From assembly GCF_014650675.1 (NCBI RefSeq), contig NZ_BMVK01000022.1:1-64000 (forward strand): 64,000 nt of DNA, written 5' to 3'. Every line of letters begins with the position of its first letter. The first letter of the stretch is position 1. The DNA is from Streptomyces anulatus. Its GTDB lineage: Bacteria; Actinomycetota; Actinomycetes; Streptomycetales; Streptomycetaceae. The translations under genes and the position numbers were made by a program. The notes below the pieces were generated by a model. The model did not search any database, had not been told where the DNA came from, and saw only the letters and a program-made list of their open reading frames with translations. This document shows positions 1 through 9,400 of this stretch, in pieces.

Positions 1-688
1 ACACTCTCTGCAGGGTGGCGCCGGCGACCTTCGCCGCGAGCCGTTTGCCGTCCCAGGCACCGAGGATCGCCGCTCCGGCGAACGGGGCGATCACCTCCCA
101 TCGGAGGTGGTCGCCGGTTCCCGATCGAGCCGCGAGGGCGGTGAGGGAATTGACCGTGATGACCAGGAGGCTGGTGCCCACGGCCTGTTTCATCCGCAGG
201 CCGAGGACGCCGACGAGGGCGGGCACGGCGAGAAACCCGCCCCCCACTCCGAGGAATCCCGTCACAGCGCCGAGCCCGGCGCCGGTTCCGGCCGCCTTCG
301 CAGGCCGCGCCCCCTCCTTCTGCTCGGCGGCCGAAGGCCTGAGCATCCGCAGCGCCGCCAGGGCGGCGATCACCGCGAACGCCGTCGTGAGAGCCGCTTC
401 GGGCAGATGACCGGCGACCGCTCCGGCGAGGTATGCCGGGACGACTCCCGCCGCCGCGAGCAACGCCCCGGCTTTCCAGGCGACATGGCCGTCTCTCGCG
501 TACGCGTAGAGAGCGGTGGCCGAGGTGGCGGTGACGATGATCAGACTGGCCGTGGTGGCCGAGGCCGCCGAGAAGCCGAGCAGGTAGATCAGCGCCGGAA
601 CCGCCAGCACACCACCGCCGCCACCGAGCGCGCCGAGCGCGAGCCCGATCACCGTCCCGGCGACGAGGGCGAGAACCAAGGTGCTCAC
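1..688 (-). CDS. TauE/SafE family sulfite/anion exporter (3' end outside window)
   Basis: A GTG start at 688 overlaps the stop of the upstream rhodanese gene by 4 bases (GTGA). The 229 visible residues are almost wholly hydrophobic, with the duplicated glycine-rich signature of the family: GALGGGGG near residue 19 and VGGGF in the second half. TauE/SafE (DUF81) proteins are membrane carriers linked to export of sulfite, sulfoacetate or related sulfur anions. The gene is last in a sulfur-detoxification operon with a rhodanese and a persulfide-dioxygenase-like protein, which supports sulfite or thiosulfate efflux. The C-terminus is cut by the window edge, so full length is unknown. The exact substrate is inferred from context. 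Confidence 0.88.
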   Translation of the reverse strand, partial: MSTLVLALVAGTVIGLALGALGGGGGVLAVPALIYLLGFSAASATTASLIIVTATSATALYAYARDGHVAWKAGALLAAAGVVPAYLAGAVAGHLPEAALTTAFAVIAALAALRMLRPSAAEQKEGARPAKAAGTGAGLGAVTGFLGVGGGFLAVPALVGVLGLRMKQAVGTSLLVITVNSLTALAARSGTGDHLRWEVIAPFAGAAILGAWDGKRLAAKVAGATLQRV

Positions 689-1050
689 GCTATCGAGCCG
701 CCGTCACCGCGCTCGTCGATCACCGGCAGCCCCGCGGCGGCCCACGCGTTCATGCCGCCCTTGACGTCCACCGCGTCCGCTCCCCGCTCGGCGAGAAGCT
801 TCACGGCCCGTTGGGAGCGCTGCCCGCTGCGGCAGATCACCACCAACGGCCTCCCCCGCACTGCCGCCGGAAGCGCCGCACCCTCGGCCAGGGCGGTCAG
901 CGGTGCGTGCACCGCGCCGGGAGCGTGGCCGGTTCGCCACTCGGGCTTCTCCCGTACGTCCAGCAGTACGGCTTCGGGGCTGTCCCCGCCGGTGCGGGTG
1001 CGTGCCTCGCCGATGGACAGGCGTTGTCCACGTCCACGAAAGAGGAACAT
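685..1050 (-). CDS. Single-domain rhodanese (sulfurtransferase)
   Basis: A 121-residue protein consisting of one rhodanese domain. The active-site loop CRSGQRS carries the persulfide-accepting cysteine at residue 73. Rhodaneses move sulfane sulfur from thiosulfate or glutathione/mycothiol persulfide to acceptors in the cytoplasm. I chose ATG 1050 because a GGAAGG ribosome site lies about 9 bases upstream. GTG 1059 overlaps the preceding stop codon but lies directly against that site. The gene sits between the MBL/rhodanese fusion and the TauE exporter and overlaps both reading frames closely, so the three are probably translated as a coupled unit. Confidence 0.85.
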   Translation of the reverse strand: MFLFRGRGQRLSIGEARTRTGGDSPEAVLLDVREKPEWRTGHAPGAVHAPLTALAEGAALPAAVRGRPLVVICRSGQRSQRAVKLLAERGADAVDVKGGMNAWAAAGLPVIDERGDGGSIA

Positions 1051-1055
1051 CGACG

Positions 1056-2420
1056 TCACCCTTCCTCGGTGACGATGGCCAGTCCGGCCGCGGCGGCGGC
1101 GTCGAAACCGTCGTCCACGGCGACCACGTCCCGTCCCGCCGCGTCCAGCAGCGACGCGGCGATGCCGGCACGCATACCGCCGGCGCAGTGCACCCAGACC
1201 GTGCCGTCGGGCACCTCGTCGATACGTCGGTGGACCTGGTGGACCGGGATGTGGACCGATCCCTCGATCCAGCCCTCCGCCCGCTCCGATGAGCGGCGTA
1301 CGTCCAGCACGACGATCCGGTCCCTGTCCCGACCTGCCAGTTCGGCGAACGTGGCACGCGGAAAGGATGCGACGCTCTCGCCGGCGCGAAGCCAGTCCGC
1401 GGGCCCCCCGGTCGCGGCGGCGGCCGGCCGGTCGATGCCGACGCGCACCAGCTCCCGCTGGGCCGCGGCGAGTTGCCCGGCCGACTCGGCGAGCAGGGTC
1501 ACCGGCTTGCCCCAGGGGATCAGCCAGGCGAGGTACGTGGCGAGCTTGCCGTCCGCCTCGAAGTTGAAGGAACCCGCGACATGCCCCTCGGCGAAAGCGA
1601 TGCGGTTGCGCAGGTCCACCACCCACTCCCCCGCCGCGAGCCGCGCGGCGATGTCGTGGGGGTCGGCGACGGCCGGCGCGGTCAGGTCCACGGGGGCGGG
1701 CCCGGCCGTATTGGCGGGGCTCATGTGCGCGTAGTAGGCGGGCACGTCCTCCAGTCCCGCCAGCAGCTCGGCGACGAAGGTGTCCACCTCCACGGTGAGA
1801 GCCGGATTGGCCGCCTTCTCCTTGCCGATCGTGGTCGCCTCCCCGTCGGCCTGGGCGGACGAGCAGAAGCTGCCGAATCCATGCGTCGGCAGCACCTCGG
1901 TCTCATCGGGCAGGGAGTCCGCGAGGCGGCGGGCGGAGGCGTGCTGGGCGCGGGCCAACTGCTCGGTGAGCCTCGGCTCCACGAGATCGGGGCGCCCCAC
2001 CGTACCGATGAGGAGGGAACCGCCGGTGAACGCGGCGACGGGCCGGCCCGCCTCGCTCAGCACGTACGCCGTGTGGTGCGGCGTATGCCCGGGTGTCGCC
2101 ACCGCGGCCAGGACCAGTTCCGCGTCGATGACGACGGTGTCGCCGTCGGACACGGCGGTACGAGCGAACGAGACGTGCGCGCCGGCCGGAACGAGGTAGG
2201 CGGCTCCGGTGATGCGGGCCAGCTCAAGACCGCCGGTCACGTAGTCGTTGTGGATGTGCGTCTCGACCACATGGGTTATCGCCACACCACGCCGGGCCGC
2301 AGTGGCCAGCACCCGGTCGATGTCACGGGGCGGATCCACGACGACCGCCGTCCGACGGCCGCCGGCGAGGTAGCTGCGGTTACCCAGGCCCTCCAGCTCG
2401 ATGGCTTCAACGAAGAACAC
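1056..2420 (-). CDS. MBL-fold persulfide dioxygenase-like protein fused to two rhodanese domains
   Basis: A 454-residue fusion. Residues 1-240 are an ETHE1-like metallo-beta-lactamase fold with metal ligands in HIHND (H55, H57, D59), H112 and H180. ETHE1-type enzymes oxidise glutathione or low-molecular-weight thiol persulfide to sulfite. Residues about 255-350 form a rhodanese-like domain that lacks the catalytic cysteine. Residues 355-450 form a second one with an intact loop HCAGGMR (C412). The GTG start has a strong GGAGA site 7 bases upstream. It is first in the sulfur operon and lies just downstream of two CsoR-type palindromes, so induction by persulfide or metal through a CsoR/CstR repressor encoded elsewhere is likely (inference). 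Confidence 0.88.
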   Translation of the reverse strand: MFFVEAIELEGLGNRSYLAGGRRTAVVVDPPRDIDRVLATAARRGVAITHVVETHIHNDYVTGGLELARITGAAYLVPAGAHVSFARTAVSDGDTVVIDAELVLAAVATPGHTPHHTAYVLSEAGRPVAAFTGGSLLIGTVGRPDLVEPRLTEQLARAQHASARRLADSLPDETEVLPTHGFGSFCSSAQADGEATTIGKEKAANPALTVEVDTFVAELLAGLEDVPAYYAHMSPANTAGPAPVDLTAPAVADPHDIAARLAAGEWVVDLRNRIAFAEGHVAGSFNFEADGKLATYLAWLIPWGKPVTLLAESAGQLAAAQRELVRVGIDRPAAAATGGPADWLRAGESVASFPRATFAELAGRDRDRIVVLDVRRSSERAEGWIEGSVHIPVHQVHRRIDEVPDGTVWVHCAGGMRAGIAASLLDAAGRDVVAVDDGFDAAAAAGLAIVTEEG

Positions 2421-2446
2421 GGAAAGTCTCCTTCCGACGGAAAAAT

Positions 2447-2495
2447 TACCCCGGGGGGTATGTCGTTCACCGTAACACTCTTACCCCCGGGGGTA
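2447..2495. promoter_or_regulatory. Twin CsoR/CstR-type operator palindromes
   Basis: Two near-identical palindromes, TACCCCGGGGGGTA (2447-2460) and TACCCCCGGGGGTA (2482-2495), lie 35 bp apart centre to centre, upstream of the MBL/rhodanese gene. The form TACCCC-GGGGTA matches known operators of the CsoR/CstR copper- and persulfide-sensing repressors. No DUF156 repressor gene is visible in this window. Binding by such a protein is inferred from the motif and from the sulfur function of the operon. Confidence 0.7.
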
Positions 2496-2637
2496 TATTC
2501 CGAGGCTCGGCGGGGCCTTCGGACAGGCCTGGCCATCGGTCGTCCACCCCGAGAGCGGGCAGCCCGCCAGGGTGTCCTGGCCGCACAGGCGTCGTAAAAT
2601 GGGAGCAGCGGCTCGTGTACGACGGCGTATCCCGATC

Positions 2638-4446
2638 ATGAATAAACCAATCGAGGACTACGCCCTCATAGGTGACCTGGAGAGCGCTGCCATGGTCGGC
2701 CGGGACGGCTCGATCGACTGGCTCTGCCTTCCGCGCTTCGACTCGCCGGCGTGCTTCGCGTCCCTGCTGGGCACCGACGACAACGGCTTCTGGCGTGTCG
2801 CACCGGTGGACGCGCAAAGGTGCTCGCGCCGGGCCTATCGCGACGACACCCTGATCCTGGATTCCTGGTGGGAGACCGGCTCGGGCACGGTCCGGGTCAG
2901 TGATTTCATGCCGCCCCGTACTCGGTTCCCGTGCATCGTGCGCACGGTGGAGGGCACGTCCGGATGCGTGAGGGTGCGCAGCGAGCTGAGACCCCGCTTC
3001 AACCAGGGACGGATCGTCCCGTGGGTGAGGGAAGCCGGCGCCTGCACGGTGGCAGTCGCGGGGCCGGACTCACTCTGGCTGAGCGCCGGTGACACCGGGC
3101 GTACGCCGCGCGGAGGCGACCCCGGTACTCTCGATTTCATCGTCCCCGCGGGTCGCCGCGTGAACCTGATGCTCGCGTGGGCTCCCTCGCACCTCTGCGA
3201 GATGCCCGCTCCCCTGTGCGTCCCCGCGGAGACCGCGCTGAAGGAGACCGGCGACTTCTGGCGCGACTGGACGGCCCGGTGCTGCTACCAAGGGCCCTGG
3301 CGTGACGCCGTGGTCCGCTCACTGATCACCCTCAAAGCCCTCACCTACGCCCCCACGGGCGGCATCGTCGCAGCGCCGACCGCTTCTCTCCCCGAATCCG
3401 CGGGAGGGGAGCGGAATTGGGACTATCGGTACTGCTGGCTGCGTGACTCCGCCCTCACCCTGTCGTGCCTGCTGCGCAGCGGCTATCGGAACGAGGCCGC
3501 CGCCTGGCTGGACTGGCTGCTGCGAGCCGTCGCCGGCGGACCCGCCGGCCTGCAGACGGTGTACGGCCTCGAGGGGCAACGGGGCCTGCCGGAGTCCGAG
3601 GCCCCCTGGCTGCCGGGGTACGAAGGTGCGCGACCGGTGCGGTTCGGGAACGCGGCCGCCGGTCAGTTTCAGCTCGACGTGTACGGAGACGTCCTCGACA
3701 CCCTCTACAGGTCGCTGCGCGCCGGCATACCTCTGGAGAGGCACATGTGGAGCCTGGTCAACGTCCTGATGAGCTATCTGCGTGAGCACTGGCGCGAGCC
3801 CGACCAGGGCCTGTGGGAAGTCCGTGGTCCACGGCGGCATTTCGTCCATTCGAAAGTCATGTCGTGGGTCGCGGCCGACCGGGCGCTGCGCATTGGGGTT
3901 CTCCTGGACAGGAACGGATCGTCGGGCCAGTGGCGGGCCATGCGGGACGCCATCCACGCGGAGGTGTGCCAAGAGGGGTGGGACCCCGTGCGCCGTTCCT
4001 TCGTACAGTCCTACGGTTCGTCCGCACTCGACGCGTCCGCCCTGCTGATTCCGAGGCTCGGCTTCCTCCGCCCGGGCGACGACCGGGTGCGACGCACCAT
4101 CGCGGCGATGCGGGAGTTGGACCAGGGAGGCTTCGTGCGGCGTTACGTCGTGGACGGCAGGGGCGTGAACGACGTCGACGGGCTGCGCGGCGGCGAGGGC
4201 GCCTTCGTCGCGTGTTCGCTCTGGTACGCCGACGCGCTCGCCTCGGTCGGCGAACGGGACCGGGCCCGGGAGACCTTCGAGCGGGTGCTCGCCGTACGCA
4301 ACGATGTCGGGCTGCTCTCGGAGCAGTGGGACCCGGTGCGCCACCGCCACCTGGGCAATACCCCCCAGGCCTTCAGCCACATCGCGCTGGTGGAGACGGC
4401 GTTCGCCCTCCAGCGGGCAGGCGTCACCGCGAAGGCATGCGCCTGA
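2638..4446 (+). CDS. Glycoside hydrolase family 15 (glucoamylase/trehalase-like)
   Basis: A 602-residue protein with the GH15 layout: an N-terminal beta-sandwich starting IEDYALIGD and a C-terminal alpha/alpha barrel. The signature NWDYRYCWLRD lies near residue 260. The WEVRG segment near 392 and the SEQWDP segment near 560 carry the expected acid and base glutamates. No signal peptide is present, so it acts in the cytoplasm. Cytoplasmic actinobacterial members of this group hydrolyse trehalose or short alpha-glucans. I start at ATG 2638 because the family N-terminus begins there; in-frame codons upstream from 2572 add no recognisable sequence. There is no good ribosome site. The 3' end overlaps the convergent methyltransferase gene by 23 bases. 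The substrate cannot be decided from sequence alone. Confidence 0.88.
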   Translation: MNKPIEDYALIGDLESAAMVGRDGSIDWLCLPRFDSPACFASLLGTDDNGFWRVAPVDAQRCSRRAYRDDTLILDSWWETGSGTVRVSDFMPPRTRFPCIVRTVEGTSGCVRVRSELRPRFNQGRIVPWVREAGACTVAVAGPDSLWLSAGDTGRTPRGGDPGTLDFIVPAGRRVNLMLAWAPSHLCEMPAPLCVPAETALKETGDFWRDWTARCCYQGPWRDAVVRSLITLKALTYAPTGGIVAAPTASLPESAGGERNWDYRYCWLRDSALTLSCLLRSGYRNEAAAWLDWLLRAVAGGPAGLQTVYGLEGQRGLPESEAPWLPGYEGARPVRFGNAAAGQFQLDVYGDVLDTLYRSLRAGIPLERHMWSLVNVLMSYLREHWREPDQGLWEVRGPRRHFVHSKVMSWVAADRALRIGVLLDRNGSSGQWRAMRDAIHAEVCQEGWDPVRRSFVQSYGSSALDASALLIPRLGFLRPGDDRVRRTIAAMRELDQGGFVRRYVVDGRGVNDVDGLRGGEGAFVACSLWYADALASVGERDRARETFERVLAVRNDVGLLSEQWDPVRHRHLGNTPQAFSHIALVETAFALQRAGVTAKACA

Positions 4447-5173
4447 CGGCGGACAGCAGCACCATCCCGGAGTCACCGTAGTCCGGCAGGCTGGCGTCGG
4501 GGCCTATCCGTGTGACCCGCAGGTCATCTGTCGACGGCGCGAAGACCTCGGTGACGATCGCGCTGTCGACCGGGCAGCCGGGCCAACGCGACGCCGGGCC
4601 GATGCGGTATGTCGGCATGTTCTCCATGAAGGCCGCGACCAGGCGTCCGCCGGGCCTCACGGAGTGCGCGAAGCGGCCGCAGAAGTCGGCGAACTCGGTG
4701 AAGTCCTCCGTGACCCCCTCGGCGACGAAGTTCATCGAAGCGATGTCGTAGGTACCGGGTTCCAGGGTCCGTACGTCCGCGTGGACGACGCGGACCACCG
4801 AGAGGGCCTCGGGCAGCGACGGCGGCAGGTCGGGGTTCAGCTCCCGGCACAGGGCATGGAACTGCTCCCAGCTCGCGTCGGGGCCGCGGCTGAGTTGTCC
4901 GGTCAGGTACCGGACTCCGGCGGCGCTCGCCTCGACCGCGTCGATCCGACGGCTCGCGGCCGCGGCGAGCAGCAGGGGATAGAGGTTGGGTCCCGCGCCG
5001 AACTCGACCGAACGGGCGGCGCTGCCGGGCGCGATGCCGCGATAGACCGCGCTGTGGTGAGCGATGACGGCCGCGTCGGACGGGTGTATCTCACGGTAGT
5101 TCTCCGCGAGGTAGTCCTGGACCGGCCAGCTGTCCCAGTCCACGTCGTCGTTGCGGGTCACCTGCCCCGGCAT
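4424..5173 (-). CDS. SAM-dependent methyltransferase (NNMT/PNMT/TEMT-like)
   Basis: A 249-residue class I methyltransferase. The SAM-binding motif is VEFGAGPNLYP (about residues 57-67), followed by the acidic residue in DAVEAS and by HADVRTL. The GPNLYP variant resembles small-molecule N-methyltransferases related to nicotinamide and phenylethanolamine N-methyltransferases; several Streptomyces homologues are called SCO2525-like. The start lies 7 bases after the stop of the alpha-oxoamine synthase gene, so the two are probably co-translated and act in one short pathway. A reasonable inference is methylation of an amino ketone or amine. The 3' end overlaps that of the convergent GH15 gene. Confidence 0.78.
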   Translation of the reverse strand: MPGQVTRNDDVDWDSWPVQDYLAENYREIHPSDAAVIAHHSAVYRGIAPGSAARSVEFGAGPNLYPLLLAAAASRRIDAVEASAAGVRYLTGQLSRGPDASWEQFHALCRELNPDLPPSLPEALSVVRVVHADVRTLEPGTYDIASMNFVAEGVTEDFTEFADFCGRFAHSVRPGGRLVAAFMENMPTYRIGPASRWPGCPVDSAIVTEVFAPSTDDLRVTRIGPDASLPDYGDSGMVLLSAVRRMPSR

Positions 5174-5180
5174 GGCCCGC

Positions 5181-6434
5181 TCAGCTCCCCGGCCGCCGTA
5201 CGGCGAAACGCTCGCAGAGCGCCGTCAGGGTGGCGTTGAGCCGGTCGATGTCGTCGTCGGAGTTGAGCGCCGTGATCTGCACCCGGAAGCCCACACGGTC
5301 GCGCGGGACGAGGGGGTACGCGGCCAGGGTCACGTAGATCCCGCTGTCCCAGAGAAATCCGGCCACCGCGTCGAGGTCCGACGCGTCCGGCAGGACGATC
5401 TCCACGATCGGCAGTCCATCGACGTTGGGCGTGGCCATACCCAGATCACGGACATGGTCGAGCACCTTGGCCGTCTTGCGGTGCACATCGGCTCGAATGG
5501 CGTCGCCACGGCGCTCGTTGACCTCCAGCCCGGCGAGTGCGGTCGCCAACGAGGCCGTCGGTGACGGACCGGAGTACAGGTAGGGGCCCGCCGCGACCTT
5601 CAGCAGGTCCTTGAGGGGAGTCGGCAGCGCCAGAAAGGCAAGCAGCGACGAGTACGCCTTGGAGAAGCCGCCGACGAGCACGATGTCGTCGTACGTCTCC
5701 CCGGTGTGCCGGACCACGCTGTTCCCGCGTGCCCCGTACGGACTCAGCTCGTCGCCGCGTCGTTCCCCGACGATGCCGAATCCATGGGTGTCGTCGAGGT
5801 ACAGGGTGGCGCCCCGGTTCCGGCAGATCTCCGCCAGCCGGGGCACGTCGGGGACGTTCCCGCTCATGCTGTTCACGCCGTCCAGGCAGACCAGCCGCGC
5901 CGATCCGGACGGCACCGCCCGTAGCTGGGCGTCGAGTTGGTCCGGCCGGTCGCCGCGGAACCGCTGCAAGGTGGCCCCCTGCCCGCGGGCCGCCACACAA
6001 CCGTCGTACACGGTCCGGTGCGCCGTCGCCTCGACGAACACATGCCCGCTGCCCGCGAGAACCGGGATCACCGAGGCGTGGATCAGGGTCGCCGTCGGCA
6101 GCAGCAAGGTGTCCGGGGCTTCGAGGAGCGCGGCGAGCCGCTCCTCTATCTCGGGGTAGATCCGCGGGCTGCCGAGCAGCCGTGACCAGCTCGGGTGGGT
6201 GCCCCAGCGCCGCACGGCGGGTTCGATGGCACCGATGATCTCCTGATCTCGGTCGAAGCCCAGGTAGTTGCAGGAGGCGAAGTCGATCAGCCACTGGTCT
6301 CCGCAGCGGATGTGACGGCCCCGCACCTCGTCGAGGACCGCGTCGCTCATGGGGCTGGTTCGTCGGAGGTGTTCGAGGTCGCCCCAGCGCTGGTCCTGTC
6401 CATCCTTCATGACCGAGGTGGTGATGTCCGGCAT
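5181..6434 (-). CDS. PLP-dependent alpha-oxoamine synthase-like acyltransferase
   Basis: A 417-residue fold-type I PLP enzyme of the AONS/KBL/ALAS/serine palmitoyltransferase group. Visible are NYLGFD near residue 60, DDTHGFGIVGE near 212 and the PLP lysine in GGFSKAYSS near 257. These enzymes condense an amino acid with an acyl-CoA or acyl-ACP to give an alpha-amino ketone. The ATG at 6434 has a GGAG site 7 bases upstream and lies inside the last 28 bases of the GGDEF/EAL gene. The coupled downstream methyltransferase suggests a two-step small-molecule pathway. No biotin genes are nearby, so a BioF role is unlikely. The substrate is unknown. Confidence 0.82.
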   Translation of the reverse strand: MPDITTSVMKDGQDQRWGDLEHLRRTSPMSDAVLDEVRGRHIRCGDQWLIDFASCNYLGFDRDQEIIGAIEPAVRRWGTHPSWSRLLGSPRIYPEIEERLAALLEAPDTLLLPTATLIHASVIPVLAGSGHVFVEATAHRTVYDGCVAARGQGATLQRFRGDRPDQLDAQLRAVPSGSARLVCLDGVNSMSGNVPDVPRLAEICRNRGATLYLDDTHGFGIVGERRGDELSPYGARGNSVVRHTGETYDDIVLVGGFSKAYSSLLAFLALPTPLKDLLKVAAGPYLYSGPSPTASLATALAGLEVNERRGDAIRADVHRKTAKVLDHVRDLGMATPNVDGLPIVEIVLPDASDLDAVAGFLWDSGIYVTLAAYPLVPRDRVGFRVQITALNSDDDIDRLNATLTALCERFAVRRPGS

Positions 6435-9400
6435 CGGCCTGCTCCTTCCTCCGGCGGTCGGCTCGCCTCCGGCCGCCAACTCCTTCTGGGGCGCCGCAGC
6501 AGCGATGCGCTCTGTCGGGCTGTCATCGGACGGGCGTAGAGGAACCCCTGCCCGTACCGGCAGCCCATGCATGCCAGCAGATCCCGCTGTCCGGCATCCT
6601 CGATTCCCTCGGCGATCACCTGAAGACCGAGCGTGTCGGCGATGTGAACGATGCCCTCCACCAGTGCCACCTGCTGCCGATCGGTCGTGATGTCGTCGAT
6701 GAACGACTTGTCGATCTTCAGCACGTCGATGGGCATTTCCTTGAGGTAACGCAGGGAGGAGAATCCGGTGCCGAAGTCGTCCAGGGCGATGCGTACACCC
6801 AGGTCCTTCAGGGACCGCATGACCGCTTCGACCTGGCTGTCCCAGTGCAGCATGACCGTCTCGGTGAGTTCCAGCTGCAGCGACCCCGGGGAGAGCCCGG
6901 GCGTGGCGAGTACTCCGCAGACCTCGTCCAGGAAGTCCGCATCACGGAACTGACGGGCCGACACATTGACGCTGACATAGGGAGGGGCACTCCGAGCAGC
7001 CTGTTGGAGGACCGTGATGTCGCCGATGGCTCTCCCCAGCACCCAGGTGCCCAGGGGCATGATGTGGCCGGTCTCCTCGGCCAGCGCGATGAACTGCTGC
7101 GGGGGAACGGATCCGCGCCGCGCGTGGGGCCACCGGGCGAGCGCCTCGAAGCCGACGATGCGACCGCCTGTGATGTCCACGACCGGCTGGTAGCGCACCG
7201 CGAACTCCTCCTGGACGATCGCCGAGTCCAGGCTCGCCCTCAGATCGTGCTGTTCGATCATGCGGGCCCGCAGCCGGGTCCGGAAGCGACGCCACTGACG
7301 TTTGCCCCCCGCTTTGGCAGCGCGAAGCGCCAGGTCGGAGTGGCTCAGCAGTTCCTCGCTGTCCACGCTGTCCATCGCCGTCGCCACTCCGACACTCGCC
7401 GACACACTCACCGAACCGTCCGGCAGCCGGAAGGGGCGGTTGAGGCTCTGGACGATCTGAGCAGCCAGCAGTTCGGCGTCGATGGGCTCCTTCGCGCCCT
7501 CCATGAGTACGGCGAACTCGTCGCCGCCCAGACGTGCGGCCGTGTCGGTGCGGCGCAGGGTCTCGGTGAGCCGGCCGCCCACCGCGTTCAGGAGCTGGTC
7601 CCCCACGGCGTGGCCCATGCTGTCGTTGACGATCTTGAAGTCGTCGAGGTCGATGTACAGCACGCACGTGAGGGTCGACTCACGGCGGCCGCGCAGCAGC
7701 GCGCGCTCGATCCGCTCCAGGAGCAGCATGCGGTTGGGCAGACCGGTCAGTGAATCGTGGAACGCCCGCTGGGTGAGCTCGTGCTCCAGTTGACGCTGCT
7801 CCGTCACATCCCGCAGGGTGACCACGAGCCCTCTGACGGTACGGTCCTGCCGCAGGTCGCGGCAGCTCACCTCTACTTCGATGTGGCCGTTGCCGTTGGG
7901 GATGTGCCAGTGATCCTGCCCCTCTCCCCGGATCCCGTTCCCCATCACGGTCAGCAGCCGGGCCGCCCGGGCCCGGTCCCGCTCGTCCACCAGATCGTGC
8001 AGAGTGGCGCCGATCAACTTGACACCGCCGAACACGGACCGGGCCGACGGGCTGGCGTAGCGGACGGTGTTGTCGGACGCGACGATGAGGATGACGTCCG
8101 CGGCGTTGCGCACCAGGGTGCGGAAGTACGCCTCACTCTCCTGCCGGACGATCTCCTTGCGCAGGGCGAACCGCCCCAGCGCGAGTCCGACGTGCGAAGC
8201 GAGGATCTCCAGGGAGCTGCGCATTTCGCCCAGCCGCTTCGTGGGGCCCGCGGTCAGCAGTATTCCTGGCGTCTCGGCACCGTCCGGCCGGTCGGGCCGG
8301 ACGGTCGGACAGACCAGAGCGGTGTGCAGGTGTCCCAGCCCGGCGCTGACGCCGGGACCCAGCTGCGAGACCGGCACCACACGGGAGTGACGGGCGGACA
8401 GTTCGGTCGGCTGCCCCGGAGGAACCTGGCCCGTCGCCGCGTCCCGCCATCGGCCGGCAGATGCTGTACGGGGTCTCGCGTCGGCCGGTGCGTCCTCTGC
8501 GTCGTCGGCCGACAACAGCATGCTCGCGTGCTCGGTCCGGGGACCGAACAGCGCGCGCACGGTGTCGTCGCAGCACCTGGCGATCGCCCGTGGGCTCATC
8601 GCCGCCACCAGTGAGGCGGCCGCGTTCCGCAGGGCGACCTCCCGGGCCATGGCCTTGCGGTGGGCCACGACCATGCCGGTCAGACGCAGGATGACCAGCA
8701 CGATCAGGACCCCGGAGAAGACGGCGATCACGGAGGCGTCCTCGGGTCTGCCGCGAAGCCCTTCGTAAAGCAGGATTCCGGGCGCGGTCAGGGCGGCGCC
8801 GGACAGCAGGAGGAGCCGGCGCGTCGGCGGGAGCAGCGACTCCTGCCGGTCCTCCCGCGTGGTCAGTTCGGCCATGGACGGATGCAGCGCCGCCAGACCC
8901 CAGGCGGTGTAGAAGAACACCCATCCGCTGTCGAGCAGGGTGCCCGCCTGCCAGGTTCCGTTGAGCTGCAGGACCCCGTACGCGATGTCGAAGCAGAGGA
9001 GCGTCAGCGTACCGAGTACCAGAAGGTGCGTGGCCGGGTTGCGGCTCGGTACGGAGCCGAGTGTCAGCAACCGCACCAGCAGGGCCAGCACGAGAACGTC
9101 ACCGAGCGGATAGGCGATGCTGATGGCGCGCTGCTCCCAGGTCAGCCCGTCGACCTGCGTGAGCGGCTGCACCAGGAAGACCCAGACCGGAAGAGTCAGC
9201 CCGGCTGTGATGATCAGCGCGTCCAGCAATCCCGGCACATCGCGGCCCGCCATGCGATTGCGCACCAGTCCGAGCAGCCCCACGGTGAACAGGGGGTAGG
9301 TCAGGAGGTAGCAGGCGTCCGCAGGGGACGGGAAGGGATTTGACGCCGAGAAGTACGCCTCCATCACGTTGTAGTACGTGTCGCCCGCGGCGAAGAGGAG

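Noticed and set aside
1051..1626. N-terminal extension of the small rhodanese to 1626
   Set aside because: The extension overlaps the MBL/rhodanese gene in another frame and is Arg/Gly-rich without motifs.
4424..6434. Assigning the PLP enzyme as biotin synthesis BioF
   Set aside because: No bioA, bioB or bioD lies nearby and the partner is a small-molecule methyltransferase, so the specific name is not supported.
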